This document shows positions 25,171-33,995 of a DNA stretch of 64,000 nt, piece by piece. Source of the DNA: Saprospiraceae bacterium. Its GTDB lineage: Bacteria; Bacteroidota; Bacteroidia; Chitinophagales; Saprospiraceae. The notes below the pieces were generated by a model. That model did no database searches. It saw only the letters and a list, made by a program, of their open reading frames with translations, and had not been told where the DNA came from. The first letter of the stretch is position 1; every line of letters starts with the position of its first letter. The stretch lies in assembly GCA_026993525.1 (NCBI GenBank), contig JALWSS010000166.1:63213-127212 (forward strand), given 5' to 3'. Both the position numbers and the translations under genes were made by a program.

Positions 25171-26256
25171 ATGAAACGAGCAATAAACTTCCTCGCCCTC
25201 TTGCTTTTGGGCTGGCAGGCCAATGCCCAGCTATACATCGCACCTGGAGCTACCCTGTCTGTCAATACGGCCGACGTAACTGTCATCACCCTGGCAGACG
25301 GCGACTTTATCAACGACGGGACTTTCAGCCCCGGCGCCAGCGATTTTCATTTTTTGAACAATTCCGGCAATGACCTTTCCATCGGCGGAACGGGCAATAC
25401 TGCTTTCGATTTCCTGTACGTGAAAACCGGGGCCAAAAACCTGGTGCTGGAACAGGACATCAACGCAGCACTGGTTCTTTTCGAGGACGGTCATTTTGAC
25501 CTCAACGGCAATAATGTCAACCTTTCAGGAGTGATTGTGGACGAAGGTGAGACCCGCAGTTTTATCGGCCCGAACGGGGGCGAGATCATCCACCAGACCA
25601 GCCTCGATGCACCTGCCGGGGCCAACCCCGGCAATCTGGGGGCGGTCATCACCTCTGCTGCCAACCTCGGCGAAGTGACCATCACCCGTACACATGTGCC
25701 CGACATGAACGGAGGGGGGCAAAGTATCAAACGGCGCTATACCATCACCCCTGCCAACAATGCCGCATTGGATGCCACGCTGCGTTTTTATTACCTGGAA
25801 AATGAACTGAACGGCCTTGCTGAAAACGACCTGGAACTGTGGCACAACCAGGGCTCCGGTTGGAACTTGCAGGGCAGCAGCGACAGGGACGCAAATGCCA
25901 ATTGGATCGAACTCTCCGGAATCAGTGCTTTTGATGAATGGACTGCTGCAGGCCCTGATTTTACCCCGGTGATTGAATTGGGCGGCAACCGATTGCTACA
26001 GGTAGGCGAGTTGTACCCCAACCCTGCTTCATCTGCCGACAGCTACGTCCACTTCGCTGTCGTCAGTCCGGAAAACATGGAAATGAACGTACAGGTACTC
26101 AATGGAATGGGAAGGATATTTCACCGCCAGGACTATCACCTGACAAACGGACAACAGGTGCTGGAACTCAAATGCGGCGACCTGACCCCGGGTATTTACC
26201 ATGTGCAACTGAAAGCAAATGAGCAATTAGCGGTATTAAAACTGGTCATACAGTAG
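25171..26256 (+). CDS. T9SS-exported surface protein (type A sorting domain)
   Basis: This 361-residue protein has a signal peptide (LLLLGWQANAQ), a beta-rich body (about 20-265; many Asn/Gly turns such as DLNGNNVNLSGV) and a C-terminal type A T9SS sorting domain (about 275-361: GELYPNPAS, NVQVLNGMGR and LTPGIYHVQLKA ... LKLVIQ). It should be exported by the type IX machinery and attached to or released from the surface. It is the last of three secreted-protein genes after the HTCS, only 42 bp from the previous one. Repeat copy 3 follows and may terminate transcription. Confidence 0.85.
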   Translation: MKRAINFLALLLLGWQANAQLYIAPGATLSVNTADVTVITLADGDFINDGTFSPGASDFHFLNNSGNDLSIGGTGNTAFDFLYVKTGAKNLVLEQDINAALVLFEDGHFDLNGNNVNLSGVIVDEGETRSFIGPNGGEIIHQTSLDAPAGANPGNLGAVITSAANLGEVTITRTHVPDMNGGGQSIKRRYTITPANNAALDATLRFYYLENELNGLAENDLELWHNQGSGWNLQGSSDRDANANWIELSGISAFDEWTAAGPDFTPVIELGGNRLLQVGELYPNPASSADSYVHFAVVSPENMEMNVQVLNGMGRIFHRQDYHLTNGQQVLELKCGDLTPGIYHVQLKANEQLAVLKLVIQ

Positions 26257-26263
26257 TTTGACA

Positions 26264-26323
26264 TTCTAAAAACGAAATGGTTTGGGCGGCGTACGACACC
26301 CAAACCATTTTGCTTTGGGTATA
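26264..26323. repeat. Interspersed hairpin repeat family 1, short copy 3
   Basis: This 60-bp copy has only the hairpin half: AACGAAATGGTTTGGGCGGC and its partner ending ACCATTTTGCTTTGGGTATA, aligned to the right arm of copies 1, 2 and 4. It lies between the convergent T9SS gene and TonB receptor gene; the GGTTTGGG/CCCAAACC stem could act as a bidirectional terminator. Confidence 0.65.
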
Positions 26324-26464
26324 GTGTCAACTGCAAAAAGTCGTTATCCGAAGGCAATCCATGTTTTTACGGGCTGACGAAAAATAAGTGTTAATCGATC
26401 TGAATTTGGTTGGCAATTTCAAGGTCTTTTATATTGCTTGTTGTTATAATTAGCAGAATAGCGC

Positions 26465-29209
26465 TTACAAACTGACCCCGTACCTCAACGATGGAAAGAC
26501 AGGCAGTGACCGCTGTTTTTTCAGGCCATTGTCTTCCGGAAAGAATTCATCCTCCAATATGTAGATAAAATATGGATTGGAACGATTGTAAACATTGTAG
26601 GCGCCGATAGAAATACTGTGTTTTGCGGCCCTTTTACTCCAGAAAAAATCAAGACTGATATCCAACCGATGGTACTCGGGAAGCAATGTACCATTTGTTG
26701 GTACAAGAGGATCTGCAACATTGCCCAGCAAGTTGTCAAGTGGAGCAAAAGGCGCATCGCTCTTTACCAAAGTAACTCGCTGCCCCGACCCATATTGCCA
26801 ACTGGCACTCAAGGACAGGTTCTTGCTAAAAGAATGTGACACATATATTTTGAATGAATGACGGTGCAAATACCGAAAGGGGTAATCTTTTCCTCTGTTT
26901 ATTCCAGGAAACTGGCGATTGGCAAATGACAACGAATAGCCACACAAGCCTCTGGTACGGCCCTTTTCTTTTCTGATTTGAAATTCAAAACCCTGTGAAG
27001 AGCCTTCTCCAACAGTTATTTCTTCCTCCCAAAAGGTTGGATTGTTGTCAACCAGGCCAGGCAAGCCAACCCCCTCTCGGTAACTGATGAGATTTTTCAT
27101 TTTCTTATAGTAAATCTCAAGCCCGGCGTTAATGCCGTTTTTCAGGTCGGTAAAAACAGCGGCCGTGGTCTGCCACGCATGTTCGGGTTCTACAAATAAT
27201 GTGGAGGGCACCCACAAATCGTTGGGGAAACCATTGCCGGAAGTAGTTAGCACATGCAAAAATTGCGTCATTCTACTCAGAGAAATCCTTGCACGGAATA
27301 TTTTTGCGCCCCCATACTGGATACTCACTCTGGGTTGCAAGGAAAGGTAGTCTTTTTCATTCGTCAAAAATGAGGCAGCATGCAAACCAGCCAGCAAAGT
27401 GACGGATTCCGATATCTTTACCTTGTCTTCAAGGTAAAAATTTATTTCCTGAGCATTAAACTTTTTTGGGAAATATATTGCGGACACTCCTTCATCAAAA
27501 TCCTCAAAAGAATCGATCCTCCCAATTCCTCCAACATCATTTAATTGGGCATCATCGGCACCAAATGAACCTGGCTCAAACTGACGGATCAATGCCCCCA
27601 CTCCAAAATACAAACGGTGCCCTTCAGTACAATTGTATTCAAAATCTGTTTTAATTCCGGCATCCTTAATGGAGGACTGAAAACTTGTAAAGTAATTATC
27701 TACTAAAGTGTCGCCCGGTATTATTTCCGAATACAATATCCCATTCCTGCTTACATAATTGTATTTACTGTATGTTAGTGTTGTATTGGAAAACAATTTG
27801 TCATTGTATAGCTTATTCCATCGGAGAGAAGAAATTATGTTTCCCCAATATAACTTTTGTGCATTATCATAAACAAACAAGGTGTCTTCAAAAAATCCAT
27901 CAAAACCTGTACTGTTGCTGTATTTGTCCGCTCCAGTATAAAAGCTGAGGAATAAGCGATTATCATTTGACATCTTTGTGTGAATTTTTGCATTAATGTC
28001 GTAAAAGAAGTAATTGGTCAATCCTGTTTCAAAATTTTTCTCTTTTTGTTTTTTGCTAATGTATTGCACGATGGGGTCCAAGTGTGTTCGTCTGAGGGAA
28101 ACAATAAACCCCGCTTTTTCTTTTTTTAAGGGGCCTTCCAGAATGAGCTTGGTTGCCAGCGTGCCGAATTCTCCTGTAAAGCCCGTTTGCCTTGTGTTTC
28201 CTTCTTTGGTACGAACATCAATGACGGAAGAGAGCCGCCCTCCGTATTTTGCTGAAAAACCTCCTTTGATTAGCCGTGCACTTTTAATGATATGGGTATT
28301 GAATATGGAAAACAGTCCGAGGGTATGCGCCGGATTATACACCGGCACCCCATCCAAAAGGACCAGATTCTGATCGGCATTGCCACCTCTGATATGGATG
28401 CCACTGAAACCGTCTGCACCGCTTTGTACTCCAGACTGTAATTGCAAATAACGAAAAAGGTCAACTTCGCCGCCCAACGACGGAGCATTTTGCATTTCTT
28501 CAAGGGATATGCCAATTCCCTTGCCTAAAAGGCCTTGATGCAAATGGGAAAGATTATCAGAGGTAACAATAACTTCATTTAACTGCAGGGAGGGTAATAG
28601 TTCTGCATTTACCGTTGTATTCTTTTTTAAAAGAAATTTTTTCAAAATTGGTTGATAGCCGAGATATGAAAACATCAATTCCGTTTCTCCTTCAGGAAGC
28701 TCAAGACTATAAAATCCGTAATCATTGGAAGTCGTTCCTTTACTTGAGTTTTTGACCCAAACGCTCGCCAATACAAGGCCCTCCCAGCTTTTCACATCTC
28801 GAACATATCCGCTGACAGTGTATTTTCGTGGCGGCTTTTTGTACAACACTATAGTGTTTGCATCTGTTTTGAAACCTACATTTGTGTTCTTTAATATTTC
28901 TTTTAATATCGAATGCACGCTTTCATTTTCAGCGTTTATTGTCACCTTTTGGCCCGGTTCAAAATACCTGCTGTTGAATACAATACTTACATCAGCCACG
29001 TTGCTCAGCTCGAGCAATGCGTCAGATACAGGCACGTCCGTCAACTTAATATCAATAAATTTTTCAAAGATTACCTGAGCTGTAACCAGACTGGAAATAA
29101 GCGTCAGAATAACAGAAAGTGCTATGCCGGGAAACCATGGGAGCCGTATTATTTGTAACCCTTTGCCCTGTGTCATTTTCTGTGCTTTATGCCGGTTTGT
29201 ACACTGCAT
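26465..29209 (-). CDS. TonB-dependent outer-membrane receptor with STN signalling domain
   Basis: This is a 914-residue protein. After the signal region (ALSVILTLISSLVTAQ) there is an STN/secretin-like domain (about 50-125: LTDVPVSDALLELSN, VTINAENESV), a carboxypeptidase-regulatory-like domain (about 130-210: YTVSGYVRDVKSWEG), a plug (LGGEVDLFRYLQLQSGVQSG, then FSGIHIRGGNADQNLVLLDG) and a 22-strand-type barrel (about 350-914) ending LRYGVSL. The STN domain marks it as a trans-envelope signalling receptor that talks to the FecR protein encoded next to it. No SusD partner is encoded, so a siderophore, vitamin or small ligand is as likely as a glycan. It is the last gene of the sigma-fecR-receptor set. 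MTQGKG at 29176 is an alternative start. Confidence 0.92.
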   Translation of the reverse strand: MQCTNRHKAQKMTQGKGLQIIRLPWFPGIALSVILTLISSLVTAQVIFEKFIDIKLTDVPVSDALLELSNVADVSIVFNSRYFEPGQKVTINAENESVHSILKEILKNTNVGFKTDANTIVLYKKPPRKYTVSGYVRDVKSWEGLVLASVWVKNSSKGTTSNDYGFYSLELPEGETELMFSYLGYQPILKKFLLKKNTTVNAELLPSLQLNEVIVTSDNLSHLHQGLLGKGIGISLEEMQNAPSLGGEVDLFRYLQLQSGVQSGADGFSGIHIRGGNADQNLVLLDGVPVYNPAHTLGLFSIFNTHIIKSARLIKGGFSAKYGGRLSSVIDVRTKEGNTRQTGFTGEFGTLATKLILEGPLKKEKAGFIVSLRRTHLDPIVQYISKKQKEKNFETGLTNYFFYDINAKIHTKMSNDNRLFLSFYTGADKYSNSTGFDGFFEDTLFVYDNAQKLYWGNIISSLRWNKLYNDKLFSNTTLTYSKYNYVSRNGILYSEIIPGDTLVDNYFTSFQSSIKDAGIKTDFEYNCTEGHRLYFGVGALIRQFEPGSFGADDAQLNDVGGIGRIDSFEDFDEGVSAIYFPKKFNAQEINFYLEDKVKISESVTLLAGLHAASFLTNEKDYLSLQPRVSIQYGGAKIFRARISLSRMTQFLHVLTTSGNGFPNDLWVPSTLFVEPEHAWQTTAAVFTDLKNGINAGLEIYYKKMKNLISYREGVGLPGLVDNNPTFWEEEITVGEGSSQGFEFQIRKEKGRTRGLCGYSLSFANRQFPGINRGKDYPFRYLHRHSFKIYVSHSFSKNLSLSASWQYGSGQRVTLVKSDAPFAPLDNLLGNVADPLVPTNGTLLPEYHRLDISLDFFWSKRAAKHSISIGAYNVYNRSNPYFIYILEDEFFPEDNGLKKQRSLPVFPSLRYGVSL

Positions 29210-29255
29210 TGATCGCTCTTTCTGTTTTTGTTTTTACAATGCATAATCAGGGGAT

Positions 29256-30269
29256 TTATTGACATACACCATTATCCAATTGGTACGAGCGGTTGTTTAT
29301 TTGTTTGACAGTCATTTTGAAAGAAACAGAAATATCTCTTAAAATATTTTGAATAGTGGCATTGGGAAAACGGCCCGTAACGGGACAAGCGAGCATTTTT
29401 TCGTCTGTTATGTCTATTAGAACATTAAAATATTTTTCCAGGTCTGCCGCCACTTTTACCAGGGGGGTGTTTTTATAAACAAGCGTACCTGTTTTCCAGA
29501 ACGAATCATTGCTGTTGTCCGCTTTCACCACCTGGATCAACTGGTTATTAACATCGAAAATACCTTTTTCATTTTTACTTATAACCAACGACTGATGGCT
29601 GGTTTTAGGATCAAGTTTTACCTTGCCTTCATCCACTACAACAGTCACTTTCATTTCTCCGGTGTAGGCCCGCAGATTGAAAGCGGTCCCCAATACTGAT
29701 ATGTTAGCTTCTTTTGTTTCTATAGTAAAAGGCACTTTTTTCTTATTTGTCACTTCGAAATAACCTTCTCCTTCCAACCTGACTGTTCTTGCTGTTCCAT
29801 CAAACAATTCCGGATAGCTGAAATTGCTGTGCTCATTGAGCCAGACATGGGAGCCATCGGGCAAAACTAATTCCTTTTTCTCTCCGGCCCCTGTTTGCAC
29901 AAGCAGCATGTCATTTGGTGCAATATAATTATTCAATAACCACAAACCACAAACCAATGTAATTGAAGCTGCTACAGCCCAGGTCAACCATCGTTTCAGG
30001 GGCTTTGATGGTATGATACGGGCGTCGTGTTTTTGCTTTTCTTTTTCTTTTTGTATCCTTAGTAGCAGGGTTTTGAAGTCTTTTTCCTCGTCAATATCAA
30101 TAACTGGGGTGTAATTCGCACTAAGCTGCCATTCTCTTTCTATTTGCCGGAATAATTTTTTGTTGTCCTCTGACAAAGACAACCAGTCGTCCAGAAGCGC
30201 CTGTTCAGCTTGATTTGCCTCTCCTTTTAGCCTTTTGTAAATAAGTGTGATGTATTTGTCTTTCTCCAT
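29256..30269 (-). CDS. FecR-family anti-sigma/regulator protein
   Basis: This 337-residue protein starts at ATG 30269 (MEKDKYITLIYKRLKGEA); the frame runs open further upstream without family features. It has an N-terminal cytoplasmic helical anti-sigma region (1-100, DUF4880-like), one membrane helix (WAVAASITLVCGLWLL), then a periplasmic FecR domain (about 130-235: LVQTGAGEKKELVLPDGSHVWLNEHS, FEVTNKKKVPFTI, ISVLGTAFNLRAY) and a C-terminal DUF4974/STN-like segment (about 265-335: VKVAADLEKYFNVLIDI). It should hold the ECF sigma factor inactive until the receptor signals. 46 bp separate it from the receptor gene. Confidence 0.92.
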   Translation of the reverse strand: MEKDKYITLIYKRLKGEANQAEQALLDDWLSLSEDNKKLFRQIEREWQLSANYTPVIDIDEEKDFKTLLLRIQKEKEKQKHDARIIPSKPLKRWLTWAVAASITLVCGLWLLNNYIAPNDMLLVQTGAGEKKELVLPDGSHVWLNEHSNFSYPELFDGTARTVRLEGEGYFEVTNKKKVPFTIETKEANISVLGTAFNLRAYTGEMKVTVVVDEGKVKLDPKTSHQSLVISKNEKGIFDVNNQLIQVVKADNSNDSFWKTGTLVYKNTPLVKVAADLEKYFNVLIDITDEKMLACPVTGRFPNATIQNILRDISVSFKMTVKQINNRSYQLDNGVCQ

Positions 30270-30488
30270 TTTGGTGCCTGTTTGCCGGCATTGGCCGGGA
30301 GGTTCAAAGCCTTTCCTCGTTCCTGACGCGGCCTCTTTCAACTTGTTTACAAATGTCAGGAATCACGGATGAAGGCATAATGCAGCGCGCTAAGTTGATA
30401 GTTTCATTGGTAACCGTAGTATGTTGTCACCGTCGTAATTATCGTTCTCGGGACGATGAGGTGTTGCTCACCCCCTATTGCTCTTATG

Positions 30489-31091
30489 TTAATGGCATGC
30501 AAACAACCAGGAGCATGATCCCGATAGCAATAAAAACGCATGGTGATACTTACTGACTGCTTCACGAATAATCTTTAATGCTTTGGTCATCTGGTTTTCA
30601 ATGGTTTTCAGGGAAATACCAAGTTCGGCTGAAATTTCTTTGTGAGACAGACCTTCGAGGCGACTTAGTGTAAATACTGTCCGGCATCGATCGGGTAAGC
30701 CGTCAATTGCCCGGTTGATGGTTTGTTGAAGTTCTTCAGCTTCAAGCTGACTCTCAGGAGAGTAATTCAGCGCGGGTTGGTTGAAATCCTGAACTTCTTC
30801 CGGTCTTCCTCTTCTTTTTATCCGCCTAACCTCATCTATACAGCGGTTCACCACAACTTTTCTCAAATAGGATTTTAGCGAACCATGTATATTCAGGTTA
30901 TCTCTTTTTTTCCAAAGGTCAAAAAACACATCCTGAACAATGTCTTTTGCCCGGTGGTCATCATGCAACAGGTTATATGCAGTCACTACCAGGTATTTGT
31001 AGTATCTGTTAAATATCAATTGCACCGCCTTTTCATCTTCTTGCAAAAGCAGTTTCAACCATTCTTTTTCTTCAGTGCTTTTTGTTTGCAT
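30489..31091 (-). CDS. ECF RNA polymerase sigma factor (FecI-like)
   Basis: This 200-residue sigma factor has region 2 at about 20-90 (YKYLVVTAYNLLHDDHRAKD, IVQDVFFDLWKKRD, SYLRKVVVNRCIDEVRR) and region 4 at about 130-180 (LPDRCRTVFTLSRLEGLSHK, EISAELGISLKTIENQMTKA). It belongs to the large Bacteroidota group paired with FecR and TonB receptors. The 219 bp between it and fecR hold no gene; the C-terminal end after HHAFLLL is hydrophobic and unusual. Confidence 0.93.
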   Translation of the reverse strand: MQTKSTEEKEWLKLLLQEDEKAVQLIFNRYYKYLVVTAYNLLHDDHRAKDIVQDVFFDLWKKRDNLNIHGSLKSYLRKVVVNRCIDEVRRIKRRGRPEEVQDFNQPALNYSPESQLEAEELQQTINRAIDGLPDRCRTVFTLSRLEGLSHKEISAELGISLKTIENQMTKALKIIREAVSKYHHAFLLLSGSCSWLFACH

Positions 31092-31913
31092 CTTTTGAGT
31101 GAACGAGTTAACCCAAACCCTGAAGGGAGTGTGACTGTAACCCGGAGCAGAACCAGAGAACCTTTAAGAATCCCATCACCTGGTCACAAACGGAAGATTC
31201 AAACAGGCCTTAAGCGTCATGAAACGGCACCGGTCCATAAAACATTGTAAAACTATAAAAGAAGGTGAAATGTAGTACTTCGGATCTATCAATGGAGAAA
31301 GAGCAAGGTTTCACAACTTTGCAAACAACACTAAATCAATAACTTATAACTTTTTTACTTTTTTTTCAAAAATGTATAGGGGGTAAGCCCCTTTGCTTCG
31401 TCTGGTGTGCAAATTCGCAAACTTCAATGCAGACAAATTTTGTTGCAATGCTTTTTTGAGTAAAGGATGGAATTTTTCGCATGTTAATGAAGTGGTTTTG
31501 AGGCCGCCAACGCCGGCTGAGAGCCAGATTAGATTCTCATGCCTGATTTCTGAAGGGGGCAAATTTTGTCCCGGAACATGCCGGCTCAGCAGACAATCGC
31601 CCGATAGTTCATCCCGATAATTCATCGGGATAATTCATCGGGATAGTTCATCGGGAAAAAATTTAACGAAGCGCTGAATGTAATTGGCCATTTTCAGACA
31701 GGCAATGGGGATTCAGGCTGGCTATAAATTTCTCAAATATACTTCGCCAGAAGATCAGAATTCTCGCAGGCCACTTCCTGTCAGGTATTTTTCATTGGAA
31801 AATCAAGTTTTCCGAAGGCGCTTAAAACTGCCCTGGGAAAATGCTGAATAGGTCAACCTTTAAGGTTGCCTGAGCCAACTATTTTTTTTCTCTAACCACT
31901 AAATTTTTGACGC
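31092..31913. other. 822-bp intergenic region
   Basis: This is a divergent gap between the ECF sigma gene and the metalloprotease gene. Short frames on both strands (for example 31344-31625 minus, 93 codons) show no domain, signal peptide or coding context and are not called. The region contains a tandem 13-bp repeat (31600-31655) and, near the metalloprotease start, a 15-bp palindrome CAACCTTTAAGGTTG (31854-31868) followed by a T8 run. Confidence 0.6.
31600..31655. repeat. Four tandem 13-bp units
   Basis: The units CCCGATAGTTCAT, CCCGATAATTCAT, CGGGATAATTCAT and CGGGATAGTTCAT, with a partial fifth CGGG, run head to tail. Neighbouring units also pair as hairpins (CCCGAT/ATCGGG). The 13-bp period is not in phase with coding and there is no gene here. 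Confidence 0.8.
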
Positions 31914-33713
31914 ATGAAAAAACTAATTTTTTTGTCGGGCATTATTGCCGTGATCCTTTTGATGAATTCCTGCAAAAAGGACAATGAACTGGATGGGAAT
32001 ATGCTCACGTTAAAAGAGCAGGTGAACCTCACACCGCAAAAGCGTTCCTGTGGCATGGTTGAACACACCAACAAACTGTTGCAAGACCCTGCTTACAGAA
32101 AGTTTCACGAGCAAAAATTTGCCCGGATCAGGTCAATGGCTACCGAAAGGGTTGCCTGCAGTACACCAACCATTTTGCCGGTAGCCGTTCACTTCCAGGG
32201 TGTTACCAATCCTGATGTGGCCTGCTTGCGCCAATTGGCCCAGGCACAAATTGACATACTTAATGCCGATTATTCAGGTACAAACAGCGACATCAGCACC
32301 TGGACCAATAGTGCCGCTTCATTTTTTCCCGGAGTCAGCAATGGCGAAACTTGTGTAAAGTTTTGCCTGGCCACCAAGAACCACCCCTCTGGCTACGATC
32401 TTTCTGATGGTGAACCGGCGGTCACCATCAATAAGACCACTGGAGATCGTGACAACAATTGGGCAGGTTACATCAATATTTTTGTGCAGCCCAACACCGG
32501 TGTGCTCGGCTACTCTCCACTCGGTGGCGCAGGCGACGGAGACGGTATTGTGGTTGATGCCAATGCATTTGGATCGGGTTCCGGTTGTGGATCGATTTCA
32601 CCAAACGCACCCTTTAACCTGGGGCGCACGCTAACCCACGAAATGGGCCACTATTTGTTGCTTGACCACATTTGGGGCGGTGGATGCGGCCAGGATGACG
32701 AGGTGGCTGACACCCCGGACTCTGATCAGCCATATTACGATTGCCCAAATCTCGGTGCCGCTTCATGCGGTTCCACCGATATGCACATGAACTACATGGA
32801 TTACACCAATGACGAGTGCATGTACATGTTTTCTGCCGGGCAGGCTGGTAGAATGGAAAATTATCTCAACACCAACCTGCAAAACGTAGCCAACAACGCT
32901 TCCAATGTCTGTGACGAAGATGGTAGTGGCAATACACCTACTTGTAATGATGGCATTCAAAACGGAAATGAAACCGGAATTGATTGCGGTGGCCCTGATT
33001 GCAGCCCCTGCAACCCCGACCCCACAGACTGCAGCCCTCCGTCAAATATTGCTGTTGCGGTTTATGAAACATCAATAGAGGTCAGTTTTGATGCTGGTGC
33101 CGCAGCCACTGCCTATGAAATAAAGTACAACCAAACGGGTGCCACAGCCTTCAACACCCTGACCACCTCTTCAAACAGTGTAACCATCAATGGTCTGCAA
33201 GCCGCTACCGAGTACGTCCTGACTGTACGCAGCATTTGCTCAGACGATAATTCTGAATTCAGTGCTCCGGTTTATTTTACGACAAAGGAAGAAACTGGAG
33301 GCGGAAGCTGCGATTGCCACGACCTCAGTATTGACCTGCAATTGACCCTCGACGACTGGGGCGGAGAAACTACTTATGAACTCATTGACGAAAATGATGA
33401 AGTCATTGCTCAGGGTGGACCTTTTCAGAATGAAACCAATGGAACTGTCATTGAAGACAAGTTTTGCCTTGCTGATGGTTGCTATTCTTTGGTTGTTTAC
33501 GATGAGTATGGTGATGGTATCTGCTGTATTTACGGCGATGGAGGATTTCAACTATTGAATAGCAATGGAGATATACTGGCTGCTTCCGACGGTGAATTTG
33601 GAGAATTTGAAATAATTGATTTTTGTGTGGAAAACGGCGAGTTTCAATTGGTAGGCTTCCGCAAAGCAGCCAGAAAACCAACTTTGCACAAACCAAAACC
33701 AGTCAGGGAATAA
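31914..33713 (+). CDS. M43-like zinc metalloprotease lipoprotein with FN3 domain
   Basis: This 599-residue protein begins with a lipoprotein signal (AVILLMNSCKK, Cys20). The peptidase domain (about 60-340) carries THEMGHYLLLDHIWGGGC, zinc ligands in HExxHxxxxxH, then DDEVADTP and MNYMDYTNDECMYMFSAGQ, the Met-turn region typical of pappalysin-like M43 enzymes. The usual metzincin Gly three residues after the second His is Leu here. A Cys-rich linker (about 350-375: CNDGIQNGNETGIDCGGPDC) leads to an FN3 domain (about 378-455) and a C-terminal beta-domain (about 465-580: YDEYGDGICC). There is no T9SS tail; the lipobox suggests surface or periplasmic attachment. Confidence 0.88.
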   Translation: MKKLIFLSGIIAVILLMNSCKKDNELDGNMLTLKEQVNLTPQKRSCGMVEHTNKLLQDPAYRKFHEQKFARIRSMATERVACSTPTILPVAVHFQGVTNPDVACLRQLAQAQIDILNADYSGTNSDISTWTNSAASFFPGVSNGETCVKFCLATKNHPSGYDLSDGEPAVTINKTTGDRDNNWAGYINIFVQPNTGVLGYSPLGGAGDGDGIVVDANAFGSGSGCGSISPNAPFNLGRTLTHEMGHYLLLDHIWGGGCGQDDEVADTPDSDQPYYDCPNLGAASCGSTDMHMNYMDYTNDECMYMFSAGQAGRMENYLNTNLQNVANNASNVCDEDGSGNTPTCNDGIQNGNETGIDCGGPDCSPCNPDPTDCSPPSNIAVAVYETSIEVSFDAGAAATAYEIKYNQTGATAFNTLTTSSNSVTINGLQAATEYVLTVRSICSDDNSEFSAPVYFTTKEETGGGSCDCHDLSIDLQLTLDDWGGETTYELIDENDEVIAQGGPFQNETNGTVIEDKFCLADGCYSLVVYDEYGDGICCIYGDGGFQLLNSNGDILAASDGEFGEFEIIDFCVENGEFQLVGFRKAARKPTLHKPKPVRE

Positions 33714-33747
33714 TAACAAAGTAGCTGAAACGACTGAAAATCATTCC

Positions 33748-33777
33748 GGGCAGTGTCAAAAGCACTGCCCTTTTTTT
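33748..33777 (+). terminator. Intrinsic terminator of the metalloprotease gene
   Basis: GGGCAGTG (33748-33755) pairs with CACTGCCC (33763-33770) across a 7-nt loop and is followed by seven T. Confidence 0.9.
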
Positions 33778-33812
33778 GTTTTACGACAAATTAAGTAGGG
33801 GTTTACACCTGC

Positions 33813-33862
33813 CCAAATTAAGTTTGAATGCACTGCAAAAAGTGCCCTCGAACTTAATTTGG
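33813..33862. repeat. 14-bp inverted repeat
   Basis: CCAAATTAAGTTTG (33813-33826) and CGAACTTAATTTGG (33849-33862) are complementary in 13 of 14 positions around a 22-nt loop that itself holds CACTGC...GTGCCC. The same ACAAATTAAGT start occurs at 33786, suggesting a decayed third arm. Function is unknown. Confidence 0.6.
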
Positions 33863-33918
33863 CCAAGTCTCTCAACCGACTTCAATTGCAGTCAACTCCA
33901 ACGTAAAATGACTTTTTG

Positions 33919-33949
33919 CCCCGATCCCGAAGAAATTTCGGGATCGGGG
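33919..33949. repeat. 31-bp GATCCCGAA palindrome
   Basis: CCCCGATCCCGAA (33919-33931) pairs perfectly with TTCGGGATCGGGG (33937-33949) around a 5-nt loop. The CCCGAA/TTCGGG core matches the palindrome embedded in repeat copy 2 (17952-17967). It lacks a T tract, so it resembles a REP-type element more than a terminator. Confidence 0.65.
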
Positions 33950-33995
33950 GACTCAGGTTTTAAGCACAAGATTATCCTTTCGAAGTCAGCAATTT

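Noticed and set aside
31344..31625. 93-codon minus-strand frame in the 822-bp gap, with an overlapping 75-codon plus-strand frame
   Set aside because: Both strands are open over the same stretch and the minus frame runs through the tandem repeat. Neither shows a signal peptide, domain or neighbour support.
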